From Escarpia spicata (taxonomy: Eukaryota; Annelida; Polychaeta; Sabellida; Siboglinidae): a stretch of DNA of 64,000 nucleotides. The stretch covers positions 22,352,631 through 22,416,630 of the forward strand of contig OZ023206.1 in the NCBI GenBank assembly GCA_963995525.1, written 5' to 3'. How positions within the stretch are numbered: the stretch's first letter is position 1; every line of letters starts with the position of its first letter. The notes beneath the pieces were generated by a model. The model saw only the letters and a program-made list of their open reading frames with translations. It did not search any database and had not been told where the DNA came from. Below, in pieces: positions 1-12,479 of this stretch. The translations under genes and the position numbers were made by a program.

Positions 1-1
1 G

Positions 2-3000
2 CCGACCATCTGCGCCGTACAAATGGCACTGACTGAACTCCTCAAGAAGTATGACGTCATTCCCGATGTCGTCATCGGTCACAGCGTGGGCGAAGTGGCC
101 GCGGCGTACGCAAGCGCCAAGTTGTCATTCCAAAACGCAGTCTACGTCATCTACGAGCGAGCGCGAGCGCTGAAGATGACGAGTGGTTCTGGCACAATGC
201 TAGCAGCTCGGGTGTCTCAACAAGAGGCGGAGGAAATCCGTGCAACAAACGACGCTATCTGCGCTCAAGTTGACATCGCCGCCGTCAACAGTGAGTCTCA
301 GACCGTGCTGTCCGGCACAAGAGACGCCCTTGATGCCTTCGCTGCCGTGTTGCGGAACAAGGGCGCCAGACACACGTTTCTGAAAGTGCAGAACGCATTC
401 CACAGTTTACAGCAAGAGCCACTACGTAAACATGTGCTCAAGAAGTTTGCCAAGTTGCATCGCAGCCGCGCGGACACGGAATCACCCAGCATTGCCATGA
501 TGTCGACAGTGACGACGGACTATGTGAGCCCGCAGCAAGTAAACAGCGCCGACTACTGGTGGCGTAACATCCGCTACATGGTCCACTTCAAGGAGGCCAT
601 CGAGAGACTCCTGGCGGACGGCTATTCACACTTCCTCGAGATCGGCGCACATCCGGTGTTGATGTCCGTGATTCGTGACGTCATTGCGTCATCCAAAGAC
701 AAGCCCAAGAAGTTTTCCGTGCTACCGACGCTGAGACGAAAAGATGACCCAACGAGCTCGTTCGACGGCCAGTTTCACATCATGTCGATGCTACTGCAAT
801 TATTCTGTGAACTTGACAACAATACTCTGCCGGCAATGTTCAATGAACATTACCACGTGGTATCGCTGCCCACATATCACTGGCAGCGGGGCGATTGCGG
901 ACAATATCCTTCGATTCCAAGGGAATTTCACTTATTCCCGATTCATCCGCTGCTAGGTCGGAAGATTGCAATTCCGGCGTTTGCCGAAGACAATGCGTCT
1001 CGAAAGATCACGTGGTACCAGCCGCATGCGTCAATTGCCAAGACCCCCTGGGTTGCTGATCACATGCTCCAAGGGATGATGGTGCTGCCCGCTGTCGGAT
1101 ACACAGACATGATGCTGGAAATCGCAAACGAGCTCAAAGATGGAAACGCTAGGTTGCGCGTGCGCAACCTGCGCTTCCGGAAGTTCCTCTTCTTCCCAGC
1201 GCTGGGCGAAATGGAACTTCTGACGATGGCGTCGAGCGAGCGCGGAAGTGACGACAAAGTCTGGTCGGTCGGAGTGTGGAGCAAGTCTTCGTCGGCCGAG
1301 TGGGTGCTGCACGCCCGCGGAAAGATCGACCTGAGAGGGGACGACGTCGACGACGATGACCAGCCGGCGACGATCTCCCGCGGCAACACGCGCTTGCTGC
1401 TGGCCCCCGACAGAGTGCGGCACCGCTGCACCAACGAGACCTCAGACATCTACTCCATCGCGTTCGAGAAAGGCCTTAACCTTGGTCCGGCTTTCAGATG
1501 CGCGAAACACATGCACATCAACGACGACGCGACTGAGGCCCTGGTGTACGCCGAAGTGCCGAACGAAATACGTCACGACTTCCGTCAGTATGTCTTCCAT
1601 CCGGCCTTCTTCGACGGACCCATCCACGGCGTGGTTATGAAGGACGCCATCGGTGGGATGATGATGGCAGAGAGACGTCACGAGCCTTTCCACTACATGG
1701 CGGAAGTGCCTCACAGCTTCGGCGAGGTACGTTTCACAGCTTTTACGTAATCTCTGAAGTGTTACTTAAATATAATATTATATTTACAGAGATAGCCTCA
1801 CGTGTTTGCCTTAAATTGATCATGATAGTTCAACAATTAAACACAGTTTTAACATCGAAAAGTTCCCAAGCATTACAATTAAGCAGGTTAACGGCGCATC
1901 CTGCCTGTGTGGGACATAACGAAGACCAACAGTTAAATGATAGGGATTCTTAATATAATATATTGTTGACAATTTGGTAGGTACGTCCCCCGGAGCATGT
2001 TAAAATTGTAAACAAAACATTTGTTTCAAAACAAGCTTTATTGGCAATACGGCCGAGTCGGGCTGAGTTGATCGCAATGCACTTTGATGTTCTACTATGT
2101 CTAATTTCCCCACGTTCATCACAGCAAAATTCCTGTTACAAATTACTACGCCCGCTATTTCCGCGTAGAGGAATTGCATGGCTCCCTTTAGTAAGCATGT
2201 TAATTTAAACTCATATATTTATTGTTCTCAGGTGGAACTATTTGGTGAGCCGTCGGAGAAAGTTCTGATGCACATAAAATCGTACAGGAGAGAGGGCATT
2301 AAATACGAAGACATCAGCGTCGCCGATGCAGACACAAATATTGTCTTCTGTGTGCTAACTTCCGTCCGCTTTGATCCCCTTCCTGATGCCGACAACCTGG
2401 ATGCCCTGCACGCCTGGTCATTATCGTGGCACCCGTTTGATATCGATGATCACACTCGTGACACGGGGACACGGGTGGACAAAGTGGTGGTAATCTGCGA
2501 CAAGGGAGAAAACGCGAACCAACTGGGAGAAGCGATAAAGAGAGAGGGTGCCTCTGAAGTGAGATGGGTGCCGACGCGACAATTGGACGAACTGCCGAGG
2601 AAGTGTCACCAGCTGACACCAAATGACGCAATCATGTTGTACCTGGACCCGCCAGAAGAGGACTGTGGTCAGATGGAAGCGAGCCAGTTCATAACAGCCG
2701 TGGACAACAGCTGCATTACCGCAGCATCACTTCTGCTAAAGCTCAAGGAAATTTTCCCCGCTACCCCGCCCAAGGTTTGGATGGTGACACGTGGAGCGGC
2801 CTACGTTCAAACTGGGGACATCCCGCGTCCTTGTCTGAATACCGTCCACCCAGTGGCGCTGGCAGCGGTTCACGAGTTCTACCTAAATACGATTGCTAGT
2901 GTTGATCTCTCACAGGATGTTGATCTCGCGGAAGACGCTACCATCTTAGCGAGACTAATCGTGTCTCCCCTGCGGCCTGAGAATGAATATGTTGTCAGAC

Positions 3001-5957
3001 ATAAAGCCGATGGTGAAACGAAGATTATGGTGCGTCATCTCACCGAGTCGCTTGCCACCAATATGAAGTCGACGTCCGTGTCGTGGCAACTGCCCCTAGA
3101 TAGCGATACCATCAGAGTAGTCGAATCACGCGAAGAGACCGGATCCAAATTCCATCATACTGATGTTGACGTAAACGTTGAAGCCTTCAGTCTCGTCAAC
3201 GCAGATGGTCGTAGAAAGGCCTTGGTATGCGGTGTCGTAGATGCGATCCACCCAGAGGTGCAGTTCGTGAAACCGGGCGACAAAGTGGTCGCGCTGTGTG
3301 AGGGAGATCTCCAGACAAAGATGCGTCTGTCCCGACGAGAGGTTGTCCGAGTGCCTGCCAACGTAGGCGACTGCGCAGAAATTTTGCACCAGCTTGACTG
3401 CTTCCTTCCTGGCCTCTATATGTGCAACGGTGGCGGTATCTTGAAACCTGAGTCCAAAATCGCCATCTACACCGAGGAAGCATCAAACGAAAGTGCTTCC
3501 GTGATGGCGGATATTTTACGACGCCATGGACACACGGTGACACATTTCACAAAGAGAGCGGTACGGGGGAGAACAGGACACCAGGAAGACACCATCTTTG
3601 ATGCTCTTATAACCGTCGACCCTGACGGTTTCATGCATTCAGCAGGAGCAGAGCTGCTGAGATCAGTACGGAAGTTCGGAACCATCGTCATGTACTCGAC
3701 AGACAGCAAGGACGCGGAAGTAAACCGGGGAAATCTGCTACATCAGAAACGCATTGTGCATCTCAGTAAGAACGACGTCTGGGAGTCTGATGAATTTCAG
3801 GCGTTGTCAACACGAATGTTCGCTATCCTGCAAGATTCCGACCAGAAAGCTTTGCCACCGTTCGATGTATCAGCGGCCTCTCGACGTAAGCAGGAGCTTT
3901 CCGTCTCCATCGGGCAAAAGATGAACGACGTTAAGAACCGTGGAATCGTGACTACTTTGGGCAACAAATGTCCGGTGCCTCTGTCATTTGATGGCAGTCG
4001 ATTTAATCCAAATGGCAATGCTATGTACATCGTCACCGGCGGCATGAAAGGCTTCGGTATGGCGACCGTCAAATGGCTCTATTCGAAGGGGATCAAACAC
4101 GTGGCTATCATCGGACGTAGTGAAGCCACACCAGAACAGAAGAGCGATATCGCGGCCCTCGAAAAAGCCGGTTGTCAGATCTACGTGTTCAAGGCGGACG
4201 TATCGAACTACAAGAGAATGGAGGTAGTGATTGACAATCTGCAGCGTAAGCCTCATCCGATCGAAGGCATCTTCCACAGCGCTGCAGTGTTCCGCGATGG
4301 CTGGATGACGGAGATGACCCACGAAGACTGGATGCAGGTTATGATGCCCAAAGCGTACGGAGCCCTCGTCCTACATCAGCTGTCGTTGCGCAAGAGCCTG
4401 CCTTTGCAGCACTTCGTCATGTATTCTTCACTCATAGGTTTGGTCGGCAATGCGACTCAGGGCAACTACTGCGTAGCGAACGCATTCCTGCTCAGCTTGG
4501 GCGACCTGCGACGTTCACTCGGTCTGCCAAGCAGCGTCGCATGCTTTGGAGTCATCAACTCTATTGGCTTCGCCCACCGCAACGAGCTGGTGTCCCAGTT
4601 CCATAAGAAAGGCATCCGTTCCTTGTCTCCGTCGCAGGCTCTCAATGCCGTCGGGACGATGTTGAACCTCGGCATAGATCACCTCGGCTTCACTGCTGCC
4701 TTCGACGCTAACAGATTCGCGCAAACCTTTGGAGGCTTTCCTTTGCATGTCAGTGTTCCTGGAGGATTTCTTTCACGCTTCAAGATCGTTCTGGAAGGCA
4801 TAGCAATGGGAAGTACAGACGGGAAATCGCTGTCTGAGTGCATTCGCGAGACGACACCAACGGAGGGAAAAGAGATCATCATTGAACATCTCAGCTCGTC
4901 CTTATCGAAACATCTCGGGATCAAAAAAGCAGACGTGTCCACCGATTCCTCTCTGGTCAACATGGGCGTCGATTCTCTCATGGCGACTGAACTCACTACC
5001 GACATAGTAAATACGTTCGGCATCCAATTCCTGACGGTGGAATTGCTGAACGACAAAACTACCATGTCTTCAGTCTCCGACACAATCTACGCCAAAATCG
5101 TGCAAGGGCAAAGTCCTAAAGAAAGCACCGAGAAAGCAGAAACGGGTTTGCAAAACGGAACTGCGCGGAAGCCCTCAACGTGGGTGACGAAAGTTAACAA
5201 CCCTGTCAAAGTTCAAGCACAGATTGTGTGTTTCCCGCCGAGCGGCGGTGGTGCCAATAACTTCAGGATCTGGCCGAATTACTTGGAGAAGCAGGGCTGG
5301 GAGATGTTCGTGGTTGAGCCGCCGGGCTGGGAGGCGAGGTTCACGGAGACGCCCGTTGACGACCTGCAAGAGATGGTTCAGTCGGTGAGTGACGAGTTGA
5401 CACAGCTGCTCGCCCCCGACCGCTTCGTCTTCTACGGCCACAGCTTGGGCGCGCTGCTGGCATTCGAGAGTGCTCATTACCTTCAGGCGAAGCACAATCT
5501 TTGTCCGAGACACCTGTACGTGGCAGCGTGGTCAGTGCCGACCATTCCCTTTCAACTCCCCCCGGGCGTTCCCTTCAACGTGTTCGAGCCAGAGACGCCG
5601 ACACCCGTGCTGATGTCGCTTATTCCGCGGTTCTCGTACCTCGACCCGCGTCTGGCGTCCAATCCCGCAGTCATGAAGCAATTAAGGCCGTGTCTGGCGG
5701 CCGGCGTGAAGATGTGCATGGTCTACACGTATACGCACACCGACCGACTGCCGTGTCACATCACGGCACTCAGCGCCACTAACGACCCGTTCGCACCTGC
5801 CAACAAGATGGCTGGCTGGGCCAATATGGCCGACCGGAAGTACAAGTTCAAAAGCAGGGTGCATCGCGGACCACACCTCTTCTTGCAAGACCCGAATGTT
5901 AGCAGAACGGTTGTGTCGAAGATAAAGGCGAATTTTGACAAATCGCGACGCGGATAA
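2..5957 (+). CDS. Type I polyketide synthase, 3' part (AT-DH-psiKR-ER-KR-ACP-TE)
   Basis: Multidomain enzyme that builds a polyketide or fatty-acid-like chain on its own carrier protein. The frame is open from base 2, so the ketosynthase and start codon lie off the left edge; the ATG at 23 is internal. Exons are 2-1726 and 2232-5957, joined in phase 0. Counting residues from that ATG: acyltransferase with GHSVGE (nucleophile S21), AFHS and FLEIGAHP; dehydratase with HMLQGMMVLP (H347) and DGPIH (D531, H535). Exon 2 adds a KR-like non-catalytic stretch, an enoylreductase-like domain without a visible glycine-rich NADPH motif, a ketoreductase (TGGMKGFG near 4035, MYSS near 4420, GNYCVAN near 4462), an acyl carrier protein (GVDSL, Ser at 4974-4976) and a thioesterase (GHSLG, Ser at 5442-5444; GPHLFL, His at 5874-5876). 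Domain order is that of animal FAS-like PKSs. The thioesterase resembles the type II/gramicidin group. Product unknown. Confidence 0.93.
1727..2231 (+). other. Intron of the PKS gene
   Basis: The donor is GAG followed by GTACGT at 1727 and the acceptor is TTCTCAG ending at 2231. Both exons meet in phase 0. Splicing removes an in-frame stop at the end of exon 1 and the 18 codons upstream of 2232, which do not resemble PKS. The 505-bp intron is AT-rich and holds no recognised element. Confidence 0.88.
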
Positions 5958-6134
5958 ATGTGTCTTCTACCCGACGTCATCAATCAACGTTATTTCTAAC
6001 GTAACTTGATTAACTCATTGTATATGAATAGTTTTGTGAACTAAAACTGCTTTTTGACTAAAAAAATTTCGGATTCATTATCAAATACATAACAATTTGA
6101 TTGCGAAAATAACTGGATCATAACAATGGCATGA

Positions 6135-6310
6135 GTGAAAAAAAGAATCGTCAAGCGAAGAATGGAGGAGCTTGGAGAGGAAGTTGGTGTCAAAGAAGGG
6201 GAGAGGAGAATTGAAGAGAAAAGGAGACGTGTCCGACCTAGACTACGTTGGGAGGATTGTATAAAGAGAGTTTTGCAGGAATTATTCAGAAAGAAGTCGT
6301 CGTTGTTCAT
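6135..6310 (+). mobile_element. LINE C-terminal remnant (possible)
   Basis: A short open stretch rich in Lys, Arg and Glu ends in RVRPRLRWEDCIKRVLQE. This resembles the GRPRLRWxDCV tail found at the C terminus of many LINE reverse transcriptases. It lies in the presumed 3' flank of the PKS gene, about 180 bp after its stop. There is no RT core, so it is a small truncated fragment. It could also be part of the PKS 3' untranslated region. Confidence 0.35.
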
Positions 6311-6782
6311 GTGTATACCAGAAAACCTAATTAATGTATAACGGAATACTAACTAATTATTTGTCTCAATCATGTTTCTAACACGTCTACGGCGGAAATA
6401 TAATATAATGTATGATTGGTTCACCTCATGCACATTTTCGCACTTTGTGTTGGTTAGTTCTGATGCACTGTGTAGATACTATACTAAATAAAATAGTTGT
6501 ATAACTATCAACTTCTTTAGCATTTCCTCAAATTTCACGAATATCCTAAAGATCATCTACACCTTGAAAAGTTGGCCTGAACAGTTCAAGTCATCAATTT
6601 CTTACTTTAATAAAACGCAGCAGCATCGAACTAATTATCTTGTACACAAACAGTACCATTTATCACCGCAGCTTCTGTACACGCATCGCATAAGTGTACG
6701 TTTAAAATACCACGCGTATACAAAGTATGATATGTACAGATGAAGACCAGCATGACCATATCGTACATGTATAAACAAGTAA

Positions 6783-7061
6783 ACATAAGTTCTTATATAG
6801 CGCAGTATACAGTCATTAGAACTGTTCAAATGGCGTTACAGTTTACTCCATTGCAGACCTCTCTGGGAAGATTTCAGCCACGCTGCAATTAATGCGCGAA
6901 AACTATTCGTACGCAAGTATCCTCCACTGTCTACAACCATGTACTCATTCATACAGCTGTGTGAACTGGAGCAACGTAGAGTGAACGAACTTGTCCCAGG
7001 TTCGACAGGGCAGCACGAGATTGGAACCCGGGTTCTAGTGGTCAAGAATCCGATGCTCTAA
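6783..7061 (-). mobile_element. tRNA-derived SINE, copy 1
   Basis: Read on the minus strand, this has a tRNA-like head with a B-box-like GGTTCCAATCTC near 7020, a central domain containing a CAGCTGTATGAATGAG stretch, and a tail with the TGCGCTATATAAGAACTT motif near 6785-6805. Tail and centre match the copies at 10245 and 21000. It sits head to head with copy 2. Confidence 0.75.
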
Positions 7062-7065
7062 TGTA

Positions 7066-7375
7066 TATGGGACGCGGTGGCATATAGATGAGGCATCGGA
7101 CTCTCAATGGAGAGAACCCGACTTCGAATCTTGCTGCTGCCGTTTCGAAGCTTGTGCAATTTATTCACCCCACGTTGCCTCTGTTCACTCAGTTGTAGTC
7201 AGTTGAAGATATTTGTGTACGAATCACCTCGGCGCAGTGACAGCAGCGTGGGTGGAAACCTCCCAGATAAGTTGAGATAGTATTCGAATGAATAGGCCTG
7301 CACCGGAGTAAAATGTAATCGCTTTGAACAGTCTTTAGGCCTGAACACAGCGCTACACAAGAACGTTCCATTAAT
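7066..7375 (+). mobile_element. tRNA-derived SINE, copy 2
   Basis: Plus-strand diverged copy of the same family. The tRNA-like head includes an ACTTCGAATCT B-box-like segment near 7110-7125. The central domain includes GATATTTGTGTACGAAT, and the tail near 7320-7370 matches the GCGCTAxAxAAGAAC ending of the family. With copy 1 it forms a head-to-head inverted pair. Confidence 0.65.
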
Positions 7376-7661
7376 ATGATCAGCATACAGTTACTAGGTA
7401 CATAAAAGTATCAACACGGAAGTTAGCCAACGTATAAACTAATTTGAAAAAAAATGTATGTTGCATACATGTTATTGTTCCTATTACCAAACGTCGCCGC
7501 AGTGTTGTGCAACAAACAAAAAGTAAATAAACTAACGTACAACAACTATGCGAAAACACCTTAAATAAACAGATCTCTTCCAAGATGTGATCCACCAACA
7601 ACGAATTCAATTACTGCAAGGTGGTTGATCCTCCGTAAAACCACGGAATATATAGAAGTAC

Positions 7662-7663
<2 letters not shown>

Positions 7664-7754
<91 letters not shown>

Positions 7755-7872
7755 AACGCAAACGCACGCACGCGCACACGCGCACACGCGCACACGCGCA
7801 CACGCGCACACGCACGCACACACACACGCGCTCACACACACACGCGCGAGCGCACGCACGCACGCACACACA
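7664..7872. repeat. (CA)n microsatellite with compound CACG/CAAACG tail
   Basis: Pure CA dinucleotides run to about 7752, then degenerate CACGCA and CGCACA units follow. Long open frames here are artefacts of the repeat. Confidence 0.97.
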
Positions 7873-7879
7873 CTCAATG

Positions 7880-10200
7880 GGTGTCGCACAATAACACTAT
7901 TGATGTCGAATGAAGCCATCTGGATTGAGAGAGACTAACCTTTTTGCTTCTTAGGCTCACGGTGACATTAATCACACAGACATTGTTAAAAGATAAATAA
8001 GTGTATCCATAATATGTCTGGAGGTATTTGCCGGAAAAGACGATTGTAGATATAACACTGATTTTTAGTGGTGACAGTGAAATCTTCTGATATGTGACAT
8101 TTGAACTTAATGATATGCGTAACTACGTTTGCAAAAACTGACAGAAAACGTTGCTTAGATAAATTAACTTGTTTAGACTCTGAGCCTGAACATGGTGTAT
8201 ATCATCTTTGAATTTAAGCGTGGTTTTAACAGTACTAAATTGGCAAATCTGTTTTCGTTTGTGTTAGAATATAAAATAAAACAGTACCTCTTCCTGATAA
8301 TACCCGTTCACAGTTAGACAGTATGTTGTAAAAACTCGCAACAAACGTTACAACTTTGTATTTATCGCTAGCATATTAATTCGCTGTCATTCAATTGCCG
8401 CACCGACAATTTGGAACTAAAGATAAAGATATCAAAATAATATAAAAATACGTTATTGTTCCTCGCAAAAAAACTGTGTTTCTACCTGTGCAACGCATAA
8501 TACCAATATAAAAATATACATGCAAGAGTAAATATCACTAGATAGAGCAAGTCTGAATTGTGACATTTATCAACCATGATAAACCTGAGCGAACGCCACG
8601 AGCGGTGATCGAACAAGTCCGTTGCAGGTACTCCAATGTTTTCAGTGCAGACGCCCTATGTATACATACAAAACGTTGATTTCTTAAAGAAGCCATGCTG
8701 GTCATACATCCGCCGGTCCTGCCTTGGCAGCGGGCGTGTCCTTACCTGTGCGTTTTACGTCATCGCATGTTGGCGAGATTTGTTCAGACACGTTACACAC
8801 ACAAAAATGCCCTCCCAGGCTGCTTTGACGCGGACATATTAATAAGGAAGTAAGTAAACAGAGGATGTCATCCTAGTTAAAAGCGGGCACTTTATTTATC
8901 GGACAGGTGCATTATAAGTACATAGATTGCAGGCATCCTTTGATGTGACGTACGGTGGTAGACGTCATGTGCTTGTTATTTGTTTGAGCCTAGAGCTGAA
9001 GAATAAGGAACGATTGTCCATCGGTAATTCCGAACGTTGTCATTGTAGGTTTTTAATGATAATAAAATGACAATGGCATCATCAGTATGCAAGTATGCAT
9101 GTGCTGTAATTGGATACTTACAGTCCGGCATATACGCGACAAATTGTCGCCGCGAATACACGAATGTCAACAAACATCAACTATATTTTAAATTGCTACC
9201 TCAACTTTATAAACGTACGTAGAAAGGACAACTCCATGTGACGTAGATATAATGGTAAAATATGGTGAAATTTGTATTGACGACTGCCATATTTAACAAA
9301 TGACAGATCTTAATATATTAGAAGTTTAAATTAAAAAAATCGTAATCCATAAACTGTCATATATTGACGCCAACATTTGATCTGATTTCATGTGGCGTGG
9401 GTACTAAGATATGAAGAAATTGGATTTAGTGGTCATTATAAAATGGCTACTAAGCCAAAAAACACATTCTCATAACTGGTGTCCACCTCAGTGGAGATTC
9501 GTAGGCCATCTCAGGCAGGTGAAATCTAGTGTTAGGGGTGCACTACAAAATTAATTTGATAGGCTCATATTACCGTTTGGCCAGCTGATCTCTAATTAGT
9601 CACTGACACCCACCCCATAGAAGCACGGAATCGCCTTAAGTGGCGAAACAAGAAACGACTCTAGCGGATGAACTCACAAGTTTGCGATGTCAAAAACACA
9701 CCACTGCGGCGATTACATTTCCTTACCAGTGCACCGGAATTAATGCTAGGTATTGGTGTGGATTTCTTCCACCACCCCTTAGTGAGGTGCATCGCTTGGT
9801 TTTTAAATTGCTAACGCGATGCCACGGGAGGTGCCAGGTAGTGACGCTTGACTGAACACAACGTCGACTTTCCGCGTCGCTGCAAAGAAAACGCATGCGG
9901 AAGTTTCTTGCTGGTACTTCTGGATAGACACTGCGTCTAGGGCGGCCCAGGACGCTATTATATATCTTAGTCGACCTTTCGAACTGAAGCCATGTCAAGC
10001 ATCGAAAATTTAAAAGGCGCTATTGGCGCAGTGTTGTAAGACTGGTTTTGACTCGTCAGCAATAAACTGTTTATATGAAAGAGCATTTACTCTCTTTTTA
10101 ATTCACGGTAAAGCAAAAGTAAGACAACCCATGCTGTTCACTGTACACATAGGCAGTTAGCCCAACACAACTCAGTGTAAAATAGACTATAAACGGAGAC
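7880..10200. other. Unassigned AT-rich intergenic DNA
   Basis: About 2.3 kb with only short open frames that show no family resemblance. I see no RNA gene, terminal repeat or retroelement motif. If the KS exon at 10632 belongs to a second PKS gene, this could be intronic or upstream DNA of that gene. Confidence 0.5.
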
Positions 10201-10202
10201 AA

Positions 10203-10247
10203 CTATATAATATATATATACATATATATACATATATATATATACAG
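10203..10247. repeat. (TA)n-rich microsatellite
   Basis: A TATATACATA-type tract directly next to the tail end of a SINE copy. It probably grew from the SINE 3' end. Confidence 0.85.
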
Positions 10248-10440
10248 GTAAGTTCTTATATAGCGCAGTATCCAGTCCTAAGGACTGCTCAAAGCGCTTT
10301 TACACTTTAGTCATACAGCTGAGTGAACTGGAGCAACGTATAGTGAACGAACTTGCCCAAGGTTCGACACCGCAGCACAGGATTCGAACCCGGGCTCTCT
10401 CGGTTGAAAGTCCGAAGCTCTAGCCACTGCACCACGGCGC
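10245..10440 (-). mobile_element. tRNA-derived SINE, copy 3 (centre deleted)
   Basis: On the minus strand the head has an A-box-like GTGGTGCAGTGGCTAGAGC and a perfect B box GGTTCGAATCC at about 10383-10393. The CAGCTGTATGACTAAAGTG junction and the tail ACTGCGCTATATAAGAACTT follow. About 80 bp of central domain present in the copy at 21000 are missing. This is the best preserved tRNA-like head in the window. Confidence 0.85.
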
Positions 10441-10559
<119 letters not shown>

Positions 10560-10631
10560 GCCAAGACGCCTGATGGTCCGTTAATTGACAAATAAATAGT
10601 TCGGCTGTATCACGTTCACCCTCGTTTCTAG

Positions 10632-10777
10632 GAATGCTTGCTCCGGACGGTCGCTGCAAAAGTTTCGACGCTTCAGCAGACGGTTATTCGCGGGGCGAAG
10701 GAGCCGGAGTGATCGTCCTGAAGCCACTGGACCGTGCCTTAGCTGACAACGACCGCATTTACGCCGTCATCGTGAAA
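10632..10777 (+). CDS. Isolated ketosynthase exon of a second PKS (partial gene or relic)
   Basis: Starting at an ATG at 10634 the frame encodes 48 residues that include [20 protein letters not shown], a strongly conserved ketosynthase segment just after the cysteine active-site region, followed by [11 protein letters not shown]. The acceptor is TTTCTAG ending at 10631 and the donor is GTAGGC at 10778; without splicing the frame stops at 10787. The upstream PKS gene ended 4.7 kb earlier with its TE and stop codon, so this exon cannot be part of it unless rearranged. No AT, DH or other PKS exon appears downstream in the window. Minus-strand LINEs follow at once, as would be seen in an invaded intron. 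It is either one exon of a second large gene or an orphan relic. A neighbouring frame reading NSPDGNSIG from about 10790 may be a frameshifted continuation. Confidence 0.75.
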
Positions 10778-11099
10778 GTAGGCAGATAACTCGCCCGATG
10801 GCAACAGTATCGGGGTGTCGAGTTGCGGTGTCACGGAATCAGTGCCTGGTTTTGGCGCCGCTGTTGAAACATCAATCACTGGAACAGGAAGCAATGAATG
10901 CTCGCAGAAACACCCAGCGGAATCACAGACCGTGACGTCGGGTAAACTGCTACAGCCTACATATGACTGAAAAAAGTGGCAGTACCTATAATATAGTGAA
11001 AGACGATCTGGTTCCATACATATACGCCGGTGGAGTCCATTTGTGAGAACAAACTTTACACCATAAACAATTAGTAAAACTATCAGCAACGCGATTCCT

Positions 11100-12455
11100 T
11101 CATAGGTCGGAGTGGCTGGTTAAAAATTCGAGTAACATTGTTATTGTTGGCAGAGCGCAGGGCTCTTGTTGGTTTGTATAGGCATACAAGGTCGCATAAC
11201 TATTTCGGGGCATCGCCATGCGCAGCATTACATGTAAACACTAATAGCTTAAAGTCGATTCTGTGTGCTACAGGGAACCAGTGAAGGATGCACAACAAAG
11301 GCATGGCGCTGTCACTCCGTGGGCGTCGTAGGATCAACCTAGCAGCAGAGTTGTGCATTCTCTGCAGTCGAGCGATGTTGTTAACAGAAGTGCCGTATAG
11401 AAGTGAAGTGCAGTAATCAAGCCGTGATGTAATAATGGCATTGACGACACGTTCCTTTGTCGTCGTTGGGAGATAACGACTCATCTGATTAATATGGTGC
11501 AGGTGAAATGAGCACACACTGACGATGCTTGAAATTTGCTTCTTAATATCGAGGTGGCGATCCATAACGACACCAAGGTTACGAACATATCTTGAGGGAG
11601 TAATCGTAACATCTCCTACGCGTATCACACTGCCGTCAATAAGCGCAGCGGCAGTATTTGGCACTACGGGAAGATATTCCGTTTTATTGTTGTTCATGCA
11701 CATGTAGTTTGATGTCATCCACTGATTGACAATATCTAGACACTCCTCCATACGTCGCAGTGTAGCAGCCAATGCAGTCGCAGTGAGGTCAAAGTGGCAG
11801 TACAACTGCAGATCATCCGCATAATGATGAAAACAAAGTCCGTGCGCCCTGATTATGTCGCCAGTGGGTTGTACGTACATCGAGAATAACAAAAGACCCA
11901 GCACCGAACCCTGCGGGACACCCGATGTCACGCAAGTTGTATTCGATGACTCATCGCGAATGACCACGCGCTGGGTCCGGCCCTGCAGATAGGATTGCAG
12001 CCAGCCAAGCGCCTTGCCAACAATGGCGTAACGCAACCGAAGGCGCTGGATCATTATCTTGTGATTGATTGTGTCAAAGGCCGCACTAAAGTCAATAAGA
12101 ATTAGTGCTGTGCCTTGTCTATTGTCTATAGCGGCTTTCATGGCATTTGTTACACACAATAGTGCGGTTTCAGTTGAATGATTCTTCCGGTAGGCTGATT
12201 GGAAACAGTCCTCCATTCGCTGATCAGAAATATGAGAGATGATCCTTCGCGCAATAACTTTCTCTATGACTTTTGACAGATGGCTTAGGTTGCTAACTGG
12301 ACGGTAGTTGCTGTATGTCCTTGTTGAGTAATTGTTTCTTGAGCAATGGTCGGACAACTGCGTGCTTAAGCAGCACAGGCATGACTGCCTCCTAGAGTGA
12401 GGCGTTTACAATTTGTATGATCATAGGCACGATACTTTCCATGTTGTCATTTAGT
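11100..12455 (-). mobile_element. LINE (CR1/L2-like) reverse transcriptase, truncated
   Basis: The minus-strand frame 11200-12357 encodes most of a reverse transcriptase: NYRPVSNLSHLSKVIEK, FQSAYRKNHSTETALL, LIDFSAAFDTINH, GVPQGSVLG and the catalytic HHYADDLQLY. The RT N terminus continues in another frame to about 12455 (AVVRPLLKK). Beyond the stop at 11200 the C-terminal frame goes on (LCDLVCLYKPTRALRS) to about 11110, so that stop is a mutation. No endonuclease is left, so it is 5' truncated. Its 5' edge touches the 3' edge of the next LINE. Confidence 0.88.
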
Positions 12456-12479
12456 TCTTAGGTCTTAGGTGGTTTACTC

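Noticed and set aside
2178..2231. ATG at 2178 as start of a separate PKS gene
   Set aside because: A standard acceptor at 2231 and phase-0 match with the donor at 1727 show that these 18 codons are intron.
7561..7919. Overlapping frames of Cys-Val and Thr-His repeats
   Set aside because: Products of a (CA)n microsatellite. The same applies near 10.5 kb and 48.6-50.1 kb.
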